From assembly GCF_003054445.1 (NCBI RefSeq), contig NC_042507.1, positions 1,984,001 to 2,048,000 on the forward strand: a stretch of DNA of 64,000 nucleotides, given 5' to 3'. The stretch comes from Pichia kudriavzevii (lineage: Eukaryota > Ascomycota > Pichiomycetes > Pichiales > Pichiaceae). The notes under the pieces were generated by a model, which searched no databases, was not told the DNA's origin, and worked only from the letters and a program-made list of their open reading frames with translations. Positions 57,450 through 64,000 of the stretch are shown here, one piece after another. The first letter of the stretch is position 1, and the number at the start of each line of letters is the position of its first letter. A program made the position numbers and the translations under genes.

Positions 57450-58031
57450 ATGCTGTCATTGTACATCCGTCCACGGCTCCACCCATACATTACACCATCG
57501 ATTGTGACCCCAACGCGTACCCTCCTTTATAAGCGGACAACGAAAATCAAACGAACTCCAACACCGGATCTCAACTTGAATGCCAAACTGGATGACCCCC
57601 TGGCCGATAATAAATACTATAAACGAACACCAAACATCTTGCGTCCGCATATGCGTTCGATGTTACTACACCCTGGTAAATTTGTTCTCTCCGTTGCTGT
57701 TTTACAACAGATTTTTACCATTGTACCCTTCTTATTCTTGTGGAAAGGTTATTACAATGGGTGGTTCCATGTACCATTTGAAATGCCAGAACAACTAATC
57801 GAACATGCCAGGGGGATGATGGAGAAAGGCCTGACTCAATGGGATCCTCAAATGGGGGACCGGGACACTGCCATTGAAACAGGTGCTACCGCCTATGCTA
57901 CCGTGCGTGCATTGACCCCCTTAATATGGGTCAGTGCTATTTTAGGTGCGCCTTTTTTCGAAGTGAGGGCAAGAGCCTTATTTAACAAGCTGTTGAAATT
58001 CTTCAAGAGAAACAATAACAAGAAGCAATAG
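57450..58031 (+). CDS. MRX11: Mitochondrial inner-membrane protein, MRX11-like
   Basis: The 193-residue product has a basic presequence (MLSLYIRPRLHPYITP...RTLLYKRTTKIKR). HMRSMLLHPGKFVLSVAVLQQIFTI leads into a first membrane helix (~78-98), and a second lies near ~150-170 (LTPLIWVSAILGAPFF). The C-terminus is very basic (KFFKRNNNKKQ). Mrx11 of S. cerevisiae associates with the mitochondrial expression machinery; its exact role is unknown. The name rests largely on gene order: SSN3 follows in tandem, as in YPL041C/YPL042C. Confidence 0.7.
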   Translation: MLSLYIRPRLHPYITPSIVTPTRTLLYKRTTKIKRTPTPDLNLNAKLDDPLADNKYYKRTPNILRPHMRSMLLHPGKFVLSVAVLQQIFTIVPFLFLWKGYYNGWFHVPFEMPEQLIEHARGMMEKGLTQWDPQMGDRDTAIETGATAYATVRALTPLIWVSAILGAPFFEVRARALFNKLLKFFKRNNNKKQ

Positions 58032-58143
58032 AACAGAAATAACGTGCATCACCAGGGGAAGTCAACTCTTGATACAAAATTTTTTATATACATATTATAT
58101 CACATTGAATATATAGCTACACACGTCATCTTGTACATAGACC

Positions 58144-59280
58144 ATGAATACAGCGCCTAGCAATTTCTTTACCATGGGCCCCTATAGGGCACGGAAGGAC
58201 AGCAAGAGGGTCTCGTTAAGTGCGAGGTATGAAGTCTTGGGATATATTGCAGCTGGTACGTATGGTAAAGTCTACAAGGCCGTTGGGAAGACGGGGGAGA
58301 ACAAGGGACATGTTTTTGCCATCAAGAAGTTCAAGAGTGATACCAAGGACAGCAGTGGGATTGGGGAGTATACTGGTCTATCGCAAAGTGCCGTTCGGGA
58401 AATCTCGTTGTGTAGGGAGGTATCACACGAGAACATCACACGGTTGGCGGAAGTTATCCTTGAGGGGAGGAGTGTCTGTCTTGTATTTGATTTTGCCGAA
58501 CATGATTTGCTACAAATCATCCACTGCCACGCACATGCACAATCACCATTGAGTGTTTTGACACTCAAGAGTACAATGTACCAGATATTAAAAGGAGTTG
58601 CCTATTTACATGGCCAATGGATTGTTCATCGAGATTTAAAACCTGCAAATATTATGGTTACCCGGGACGGGATTGTCAAGATTGGCGATTTAGGGTTGGC
58701 CAGGAGTTTCAGAACCCCTGTGAATCCTCTCTACAATGGGGACAAGGTTGTAGTTACCATCTGGTACAGGGCGCCCGAGTTGCTATTAGGTGCTAGGCAT
58801 TATACACCTGCAGTTGATATTTGGAGTGTCGGGTGTATATTTGGCGAGTTGTTGAGTTTGAGACCTTTATTCAAGGGCGAAGAGGCCAAAATGGACAACA
58901 CCAAGAAACACAACCAACCTCCATTCCAGGAGAATCAATTACTCAAAATCTTGCAGATTCTAGGCACACCAACATTGAAGGATTGGCCAACATTGGCCGA
59001 CTATCCTGAATACCCGCATTTGCAAAGGTTTACAACGTTCCCTCAAAATCTCCACACATGGTATGCCACGCATAACAGTGGCAATTCCAACGAATGTCTT
59101 CACTTATTGGAGGGACTATTGGTGTATGATCCTGGAGAGCGGTTTAGCGCCATCGATGCCTTAAAACATCAGTGGTTTCAACATGAGCCTAAACCTACAA
59201 AGAATATCCTATTACATTCACGTATACAGTATCCAAGGAGAAAGATACATAGAGGAGGGGCGTCCGATCTCAATGGGTAG
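58144..59280 (+). CDS. SSN3: Mediator kinase Cdk8
   Basis: Cyclin-dependent kinase of the Mediator kinase module; phosphorylates the Pol II CTD and transcription factors. The 378-residue product has Gly loop AAGTYGKVYKA (~37), catalytic Lys in FAIKKF, and an alpha-C helix SQSAVREISL (Cdk8-type SMSACRE variant). The catalytic loop is HRDLKPANIM (~161), the activation segment DLGLAR (~180), with WYRAPELLLGARHYTPAVDIWS. It lacks the N-terminal Gln-rich extension of S. cerevisiae Ssn3 (555 residues). The stop overlaps the convergent gluconokinase by 11 bp. Confidence 0.93.
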   Translation: MNTAPSNFFTMGPYRARKDSKRVSLSARYEVLGYIAAGTYGKVYKAVGKTGENKGHVFAIKKFKSDTKDSSGIGEYTGLSQSAVREISLCREVSHENITRLAEVILEGRSVCLVFDFAEHDLLQIIHCHAHAQSPLSVLTLKSTMYQILKGVAYLHGQWIVHRDLKPANIMVTRDGIVKIGDLGLARSFRTPVNPLYNGDKVVVTIWYRAPELLLGARHYTPAVDIWSVGCIFGELLSLRPLFKGEEAKMDNTKKHNQPPFQENQLLKILQILGTPTLKDWPTLADYPEYPHLQRFTTFPQNLHTWYATHNSGNSNECLHLLEGLLVYDPGERFSAIDALKHQWFQHEPKPTKNILLHSRIQYPRRKIHRGGASDLNG

Positions 59281-59833
59281 CACCGTCTCTTGCACAGTTA
59301 TCCCCTAATGTGATGTCCTTGATGATTTCCTCTGCCAACTCAACTGGCGTTTTACCTTCGCATTTCACGTTTACAACATTTGCCTCTCCTTTAACCCCGG
59401 GCTCAAAAGTATCGTATTGGGACCGCAGCATATCCGGCTTGAAGAAATGCTGCCGTGCCCTCATTTGTTGGAGGACGTTCTCGTAGGTGTTGTTGAGCAA
59501 GTACATCCGTAAAGGATACCATCCTTCACTTCCGATCTTTGAGTTCAAATAGTCCCGGTACACGCGGCGCAGCATCGAGCACGTGACCACCACGTAGGAA
59601 TGTGTTGCTGCGCCACGCACGCTTTCTTTAGAGAGACGTTCTAACCACGGCCATCTGTCAACGTCCATTAACGGAATCCCGGCACTCATTTTTGCAATAT
59701 TCTCCTCGCTGTGGAGGTTGTCTCCCTCGATAAAACAGACACTGTCCCCCCGTTCCCTAAGGAGACGGGCCAATTCTTGTCCAACGGTCGTCTTCCCCGT
59801 CCCTGAGGGTCCGCCCACTATGATGACTGGCAT
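59270..59833 (-). CDS. Gluconokinase
   Basis: P-loop kinase that phosphorylates gluconate to 6-phosphogluconate for the pentose phosphate pathway (YDR248C in S. cerevisiae). The 187-residue product has Walker A GPSGTGKT (~8-15). EGDNLHSEENIAKMSAGIPLMDVDRWPWL is the family signature, and VVVTCSMLRRVYRDYLN and ARQHFFKPDMLRSQYDTFE are conserved. Single domain of normal length. Confidence 0.93.
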   Translation of the reverse strand: MPVIIVGGPSGTGKTTVGQELARLLRERGDSVCFIEGDNLHSEENIAKMSAGIPLMDVDRWPWLERLSKESVRGAATHSYVVVTCSMLRRVYRDYLNSKIGSEGWYPLRMYLLNNTYENVLQQMRARQHFFKPDMLRSQYDTFEPGVKGEANVVNVKCEGKTPVELAEEIIKDITLGDNCARDGATH

Positions 59834-60315
59834 TGTATGTATGTTTATGTATGTTTATGTATGTAGCTATGTGGTGTGGCCGGTGATGAGGTCCAACAAC
59901 GCAACAACAAAGGACAAGGTGTTGGACAATTGACTAGACGAGTATCCTATTTGGTGCAATGGGTAGATTGGTAGGCGTTTAGGGGGGGGAGAAACATTGG
60001 AGTGTATTTTTCTCACATTATTTTTTTTTTTTGTCTAGTTAGTTTCGGGACTCTGTATATAGTGGTTGAGGAAATTCGCTAAAAATAAGCATGTGTGAGT
60101 TTTGTAGGATGGATCTTATAAGTGTGTTTTAGGTATGTGTATATACAAGAGATACAATCTAGTCATAGAACTTTCCATCTACATCTGCATCTCTTTCTCT
60201 CTCTCTCTCTCTCTCTATTTTGTTTGCTGTCTATACGTAAAAGCATATACACATATATCTGGATATATATACAATTGATGATATTGAAACCTGTTGCAGT
60301 TTCCTAGAATAAGTG
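59834..60315. promoter_or_regulatory. Divergent promoter gluconokinase/COY1
   Basis: 482 bp. Contains an ATGT/TTATGTATG repeat right upstream of the gluconokinase start (59835-59867), a G-run (59982-59990), a T-run (60020-60031) and a (CT)n tract (60190-60217). No gene seen. Confidence 0.5.
60190..60217. repeat. (CT)n microsatellite
   Basis: About 28 bp of TC repeat, 100-125 bp before the COY1 ATG; pyrimidine tracts like this are common in yeast leaders and core promoters. Confidence 0.9.
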
Positions 60316-62415
60316 ATGACTACTATTGACACTGTTGACACATCTGTGTTATTTGAAAAGGCGCTGCATGCATGGACAACTCTAGATCTACCTCGGTTAC
60401 AACGTGAACTGGATGATAAGGTTGTTGATATCAGAGAGTCGCAGAACGAGTCGCTGCTAGACCGGAAGAAGTTGGCGACAAAGACAAAGGAGTTCAAAAA
60501 GCTGGAAGATGAGGAAAAAATAGGAGAGATCAATCCATTATTGAAGTTGTACCAGAATCAAATCGATTCTTTGAACAAGAAGAACAAGAATGTTGAGTCT
60601 TTGCTATTCAAAATATACAAGTTGATTGCCGATGCGCCGGATCCTAAGACATTACTCAAGATTGGCATGAATTCGATCGTTGAGGCGCAGAAGATGGACG
60701 ACATCATCAGAGAGAAGCAATTGTTGGAGGAGAAGTTAATGAAGTATGCGGACTATGATCAGATAAAGACCCAGCTATTTAACTCGCAGAAGAAGATGGA
60801 CGATTTAATGGAATTGCAACTAAAGGCAAAGGATAACGAGTGGAGCTCCATATTAGACGAGAAGGAGAAAAATTGGAATAAAAATGAATTTGAGCTAAAT
60901 GAGAAACTGGAGAAACTCAACACCAAAATTGTCGAGTTGGAGACAAATGAGAAGATGTTGAAACTGAAACTCAAGAAACGGTCCAATGTCTTTGAAGATG
61001 AGGACGATGAAGACGATCGGAGAGAAGAGGAGCCAGAAGATGAAAGAGAGGAAGAGGAGATATACGAGAAAGAGAGGAATGCTGGTGGCGAAATAGGAGG
61101 TAAAAGTGGAGTCAACAAGGACATCAAACATGGCAAGTCCATCTCTAAGCTGCAAGATGTAAGTTCCAAAATGAGTGACTTGGAGAACTCTAAGAAACGT
61201 ATCAAAGCTTTAGAAGCGAGAAACGAAGAATTAAGACGTGAATTAAGCACAAGCAATTCTAAAATTGAAATTGAAATTGAAAAGGCAAAGCAAGAACAAC
61301 AGCAGACAATTTCTAATTTAGAAAGTGAAAATGTGCTACTTATTGCAAAACTTGAAAACGAACGTCAGATCAGCTCCAAATTAAGAGAAGATATATCCAA
61401 AGTAAAGGCCGAGTTTGATCATGAAACCAATCTCTTGAATGACCAAATTGATGAATTGAAACAATTTAAGGATAAGTCCTTTGATTACGATGAAATTAAA
61501 AAGGAATTGGAACTTCTGAAGCAGATTCAATTTGATGACAGTACGGAAGAAACAAGCTCGATAGATAAGATAGAGTCAGCTATAGTTCAAAGAAATAAAA
61601 AGCTGAACGCTCAAATTGTCGAGCTCAAACAACAGAATGAGAAATCAATCCATCAAGTCGATTCACTCAATGAGAAAATTAAGGAGTTTGAAGCAACCAT
61701 TGAGCAATTAAAAGATGCCAACCAAAGATTGGAGAATGATTTAATAGATTTTGATCATTCCACAAGCCACAATGATGATAAATGGGATACAATGTCCATG
61801 ATTTCATCAGTAGCTGGTCATACAAATGGTAGAGTCTCTCCTTCTGGTTCGATTACTGGCACTATAGTAAATACTTCGTCGAATGACTCTACGTTATTGC
61901 CAATTATAACTCAACAAAGAGATAGGTTTCGTAACAGAAACAAAGAGTTGGAGGACGAAAACAAGAAACATTTTAATAAAATCATTGAGTTAAAGAGAGA
62001 AATCAACACCTTAAAAAATGACAATCGACAATTGTATGAGAAGATACGATTTCTACAATTCCATCAATCAAAGACAAATATGGAACAAAACCATGGTATA
62101 GACATTGAAAATAAGTACAAGTCGGATTACGAGCATGAACTACATCCAATTGAGCAGTTCAGATTGATGGAAACCAGGAGAATCAATTCCAAAATCACTC
62201 CATGGGATAGAATATTTATCCAAGTGACCCGGACCATTTTAAGCACACCGTATACGAGATGGCTCTTTGTGGCTTATTGTTGTGGACTCCACTTGCTTGT
62301 TATGGTAATGTCTTTGACTCTGATGAGTGGGCCTTCAAATATAGTGGAGGTTTCTTCAAGCCCACTAACGGCAGACCTTTCTGGGAACTTAGACCATGAC
62401 ATGAAAATATTGTAA
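60316..62415 (+). CDS. COY1: Golgin COY1 (CASP homologue)
   Basis: Tail-anchored Golgi coiled-coil protein, homologue of mammalian CASP, acting in intra-Golgi traffic. The 699-residue product is coiled coil over most of its length. The N-terminal block (ALHAWTTLDLPRLQRELDDKVVDIRESQNESLLDRKKLA) and the C-terminal CASP block (QRDRFRNRNKELEDENKK...LKNDNRQLYEKIRFLQ) are conserved. A membrane helix near ~649-671 (WLFVAYCCGLHLLVMVMSL) is followed by a short lumenal tail. An acidic EDEDDEDDRREEEPEDE insertion lies near 230-250. Confidence 0.93.
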   Translation: MTTIDTVDTSVLFEKALHAWTTLDLPRLQRELDDKVVDIRESQNESLLDRKKLATKTKEFKKLEDEEKIGEINPLLKLYQNQIDSLNKKNKNVESLLFKIYKLIADAPDPKTLLKIGMNSIVEAQKMDDIIREKQLLEEKLMKYADYDQIKTQLFNSQKKMDDLMELQLKAKDNEWSSILDEKEKNWNKNEFELNEKLEKLNTKIVELETNEKMLKLKLKKRSNVFEDEDDEDDRREEEPEDEREEEEIYEKERNAGGEIGGKSGVNKDIKHGKSISKLQDVSSKMSDLENSKKRIKALEARNEELRRELSTSNSKIEIEIEKAKQEQQQTISNLESENVLLIAKLENERQISSKLREDISKVKAEFDHETNLLNDQIDELKQFKDKSFDYDEIKKELELLKQIQFDDSTEETSSIDKIESAIVQRNKKLNAQIVELKQQNEKSIHQVDSLNEKIKEFEATIEQLKDANQRLENDLIDFDHSTSHNDDKWDTMSMISSVAGHTNGRVSPSGSITGTIVNTSSNDSTLLPIITQQRDRFRNRNKELEDENKKHFNKIIELKREINTLKNDNRQLYEKIRFLQFHQSKTNMEQNHGIDIENKYKSDYEHELHPIEQFRLMETRRINSKITPWDRIFIQVTRTILSTPYTRWLFVAYCCGLHLLVMVMSLTLMSGPSNIVEVSSSPLTADLSGNLDHDMKIL

Positions 62416-62788
62416 GAACTGTGAAAATAGTGATAAACTCACACTGCGGATTCTCCACACCAACAAAAATTAGAGAAAAACAATAGAAAATGTAACGAAA
62501 AGAAAAAGAAAAAGCCATTGTGAAATATTCCCTCAGTCCAAGAAAGCTTGATTACCACAATGGTCGGGGGTCCGTGTACATGAATAAATTCTGGACACCC
62601 GAAGAGAGGGACAGTACAGCATGAGTTTACCATTGCTGTCACTTATATATTTCGCCGTTGTTCCACCATTTCATCTTTTGTTTCTTCTTCTATTTTTTCT
62701 CCCATCTTTTCGGTCTTTCTCCTTCTCTCACACTTCTCGTACCTCCCCTTTATTTCTTTACTCTTTCAACCTGTATATTTCTTCAAAT
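62416..62788. promoter_or_regulatory. Promoter and pyrimidine-rich leader of the KPR-family gene
   Basis: 373 bp. 62640-62788 is strongly C/T-rich on the coding strand, typical of a yeast 5' leader. The downstream frame is open from an ATG at 62621, but the 56 extra residues are Leu/Phe/Ser only and unlike the family, so this part is treated as leader. Confidence 0.55.
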
Positions 62789-63823
62789 ATGAGTAAGCCA
62801 AAAGTCTTGTTGATTGGATTCGGTGGTGTTGGAACCATTGTATCTTACACTTTGGAGCACCTTGGCCGTGCCGAGGTCTCTGCAGTTTCACGCCCAGAGA
62901 CCCATGACTCTATAGTAAATGGATTTCGTATCGAGTCCATTGACTATGGTATCGTTGAGAACTATGTTCCGACCAACGTTTATGTCACAGCAAAAGAAGC
63001 TTACAAACAACAAGGCCCATTTGATTATATCATTATCACCACAAAGAATATCCCTGATATTGCACCAGTTGTTGATATGATTGATGGGTGCTTCAACGAG
63101 AAATCCGTTATTGTGTTGATTCAAAATGGCATTGGGATTGAAATTCCAATTTATAGGAGATATCCAAACGCAATTATATTAAGTGGGGTCACGTTGATTG
63201 GCACAACGTTGTACGAAGCTACAGTCAAGCATGTCGCAAGGGATGATATCAAGTTTGGGCCTTTTATCAACTATAACTTGGATAAACAGCTGCAGATTAA
63301 CAAGTGTAAGGAATTTATTGAACTTTATGAAAACGACAAAAACTTGGTTGAATATGAGGAAGATGTCAAGTTTACCAGATGGAGGAAACTCGTCTACAAT
63401 GCCTGTATCAATACAACCTGTGCGCTAGCTAATCTAGATGCAGGTAGAGTGCAGATATTTGGCGGATTCGAGACCCTCGTCAAACCTGCCATGTTGGAAG
63501 TCATTGCGGTTGCTAAAAGTGAGGGTGTTGAATTACCAGCAAAGGAAGTGATGGATACCATGTGCAATATGGGCAAAGATGTCTACTATCCACCTTCCAT
63601 GTTGATTGATGTTCGGAACGGCACGTACCTGGAACATATTGTCATCATTGGCAATGTTGTCAAATATGGGTCCCGTAATGGTGTTCCAATTCCAACATTG
63701 ACGGTGTTGAACAACTTGTTGAAGCTCGTCCAAATGAGAACAATGGAAGCCAATAAGAGGTTTGTCTTGCCAGAGAAGAGGCCACTTCCAGAGGAAAACT
63801 ACCAGATTGAATACCTCTATTGA
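62789..63823 (+). CDS. 2-dehydropantoate 2-reductase family oxidoreductase
   Basis: NADPH-dependent ApbA/PanE-type enzyme; the defining reaction is ketopantoate to pantoate for CoA synthesis. The 344-residue product has the Rossmann motif GFGGVGTI (~9-16), the family strand YIIITTKNIPDI and IVLIQNGIGIE. The C-terminal helical domain has KFTRWRKLVYNACINTTCAL, with the conserved Lys before the N-x3-N-x4 segment. Yeasts carry several paralogues beside PAN5, some acting on other 2-oxo acids, so the substrate is not certain. The start was chosen at MSKPKVLLIG. Confidence 0.85.
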   Translation: MSKPKVLLIGFGGVGTIVSYTLEHLGRAEVSAVSRPETHDSIVNGFRIESIDYGIVENYVPTNVYVTAKEAYKQQGPFDYIIITTKNIPDIAPVVDMIDGCFNEKSVIVLIQNGIGIEIPIYRRYPNAIILSGVTLIGTTLYEATVKHVARDDIKFGPFINYNLDKQLQINKCKEFIELYENDKNLVEYEEDVKFTRWRKLVYNACINTTCALANLDAGRVQIFGGFETLVKPAMLEVIAVAKSEGVELPAKEVMDTMCNMGKDVYYPPSMLIDVRNGTYLEHIVIIGNVVKYGSRNGVPIPTLTVLNNLLKLVQMRTMEANKRFVLPEKRPLPEENYQIEYLY

Positions 63824-64000
63824 TTTCCTGAAGTGCCATTCCCATCACATGGCTTATTCATCTGGATCTTATTGAACAAATGTACTATATATTAATTGTT
63901 ATTAACTACCTATTGTTTATTACCTGTCATTTTTAAAACATTATTCCTGAAATGTTATTCTTAAAATTTTAATCTTAAAATGTTATTCTTAAAATATTAT
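63824..64000. other. Right-edge spacer with a degenerate AT-rich tandem repeat
   Basis: AATGTTATTCTTAAAAT occurs at 63951-63967 and again at 63979-63995 (28-bp period). A decayed relative lies just before (63938-63955). The array runs to the window edge and may continue. Confidence 0.6.

Noticed and set aside
62621-62788. 56-residue hydrophobic extension of the KPR-family protein (possible signal peptide)
   Set aside because: The extension is coded by a C/T tract typical of a leader, gives only Leu/Phe/Ser/Pro, and the family start aligns with the ATG at 62789.
1-64000. Transposons, retroelements, virus-derived sequence or toxin systems
   Set aside because: No reverse transcriptase, integrase, capsid-like, transposase or terminal-repeat signature was seen; the only hint is the distant zinc-domain resemblance at 18529-19806.

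Overview
The window is nuclear DNA from a budding yeast (Saccharomycotina). It has dense, mostly intron-less genes, short AT-rich spacers, TATA-like promoters, yeast-specific proteins (YOR1, PIN4, GVP36, GIP3/HER1, EPS1, MRX11) and one spliceosomal intron with GTACGT, TACTAAC and CAG signals. CTG falls on conserved Leu positions (for example the LPLG stretch of the mitochondrial prolyl-tRNA synthetase), which argues against the CTG-Ser clade and for a standard-code lineage outside the Saccharomyces genus, perhaps Pichia-like. The species is not determined. From memory of the S. cerevisiae map, five adjacent pairs keep their relative orientation: AIM10/SBH1, PAC11/SLD5, SMD3/PEP3, YIA6/EPS1 and MRX11/SSN3.

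Layout. 0-8.4 kb: AIM10, SBH1 (one intron), PIN4 and a PMT2-subfamily O-mannosyltransferase. 8.5-14.4 kb: cohesin kleisin MCD1 (MCB box upstream), dynein intermediate chain PAC11, GINS subunit SLD5, a CTR copper transporter with paired Mac1-type copper elements, and BAR protein GVP36. 14.7-20 kb: two proteins I cannot name, a very large hydrophilin-like protein and a putative zinc-binding regulator. 20.6-27 kb: the ABC transporter YOR1, a probably mitochondrial cytochrome b5 protein and a degenerate SDR-like membrane protein. 27.8-38.3 kb: GIP3/HER1, ARC35, PAT1, a Ser-rich protein with a conserved C-terminus, and SMD3. 38.4-49.4 kb: PEP3, SUV3, BIO2, EPS1 and the NAD carrier YIA6. 49.7-53.2 kb: two regulators, a WOPR-domain protein (MIT1/WOR1 family) and a HapX/HAP43-type bZIP. 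53.7-64 kb: TRS23 overlapping an antisense secretory orphan, an MPR1-type acetyltransferase, ADI1, MRX11, SSN3, gluconokinase, COY1 and a ketopantoate-reductase family protein.

The genes are mostly housekeeping and do not form one pathway. The less ordinary content lies in regulatory DNA (copper elements at CTR, four phased half-sites at BIO2, an everted CCG/CGG palindrome at YOR1, a 20-bp-phased repeat at SMD3/PEP3, G1/S motifs at MCD1 and at an orphan), in five or six uncharacterised proteins, and in tight or overlapping convergent 3' ends. I see no transposon, retroelement, tRNA, rRNA or CRISPR array. Gene names are by recognition of motifs and remembered homologues; no search was run.
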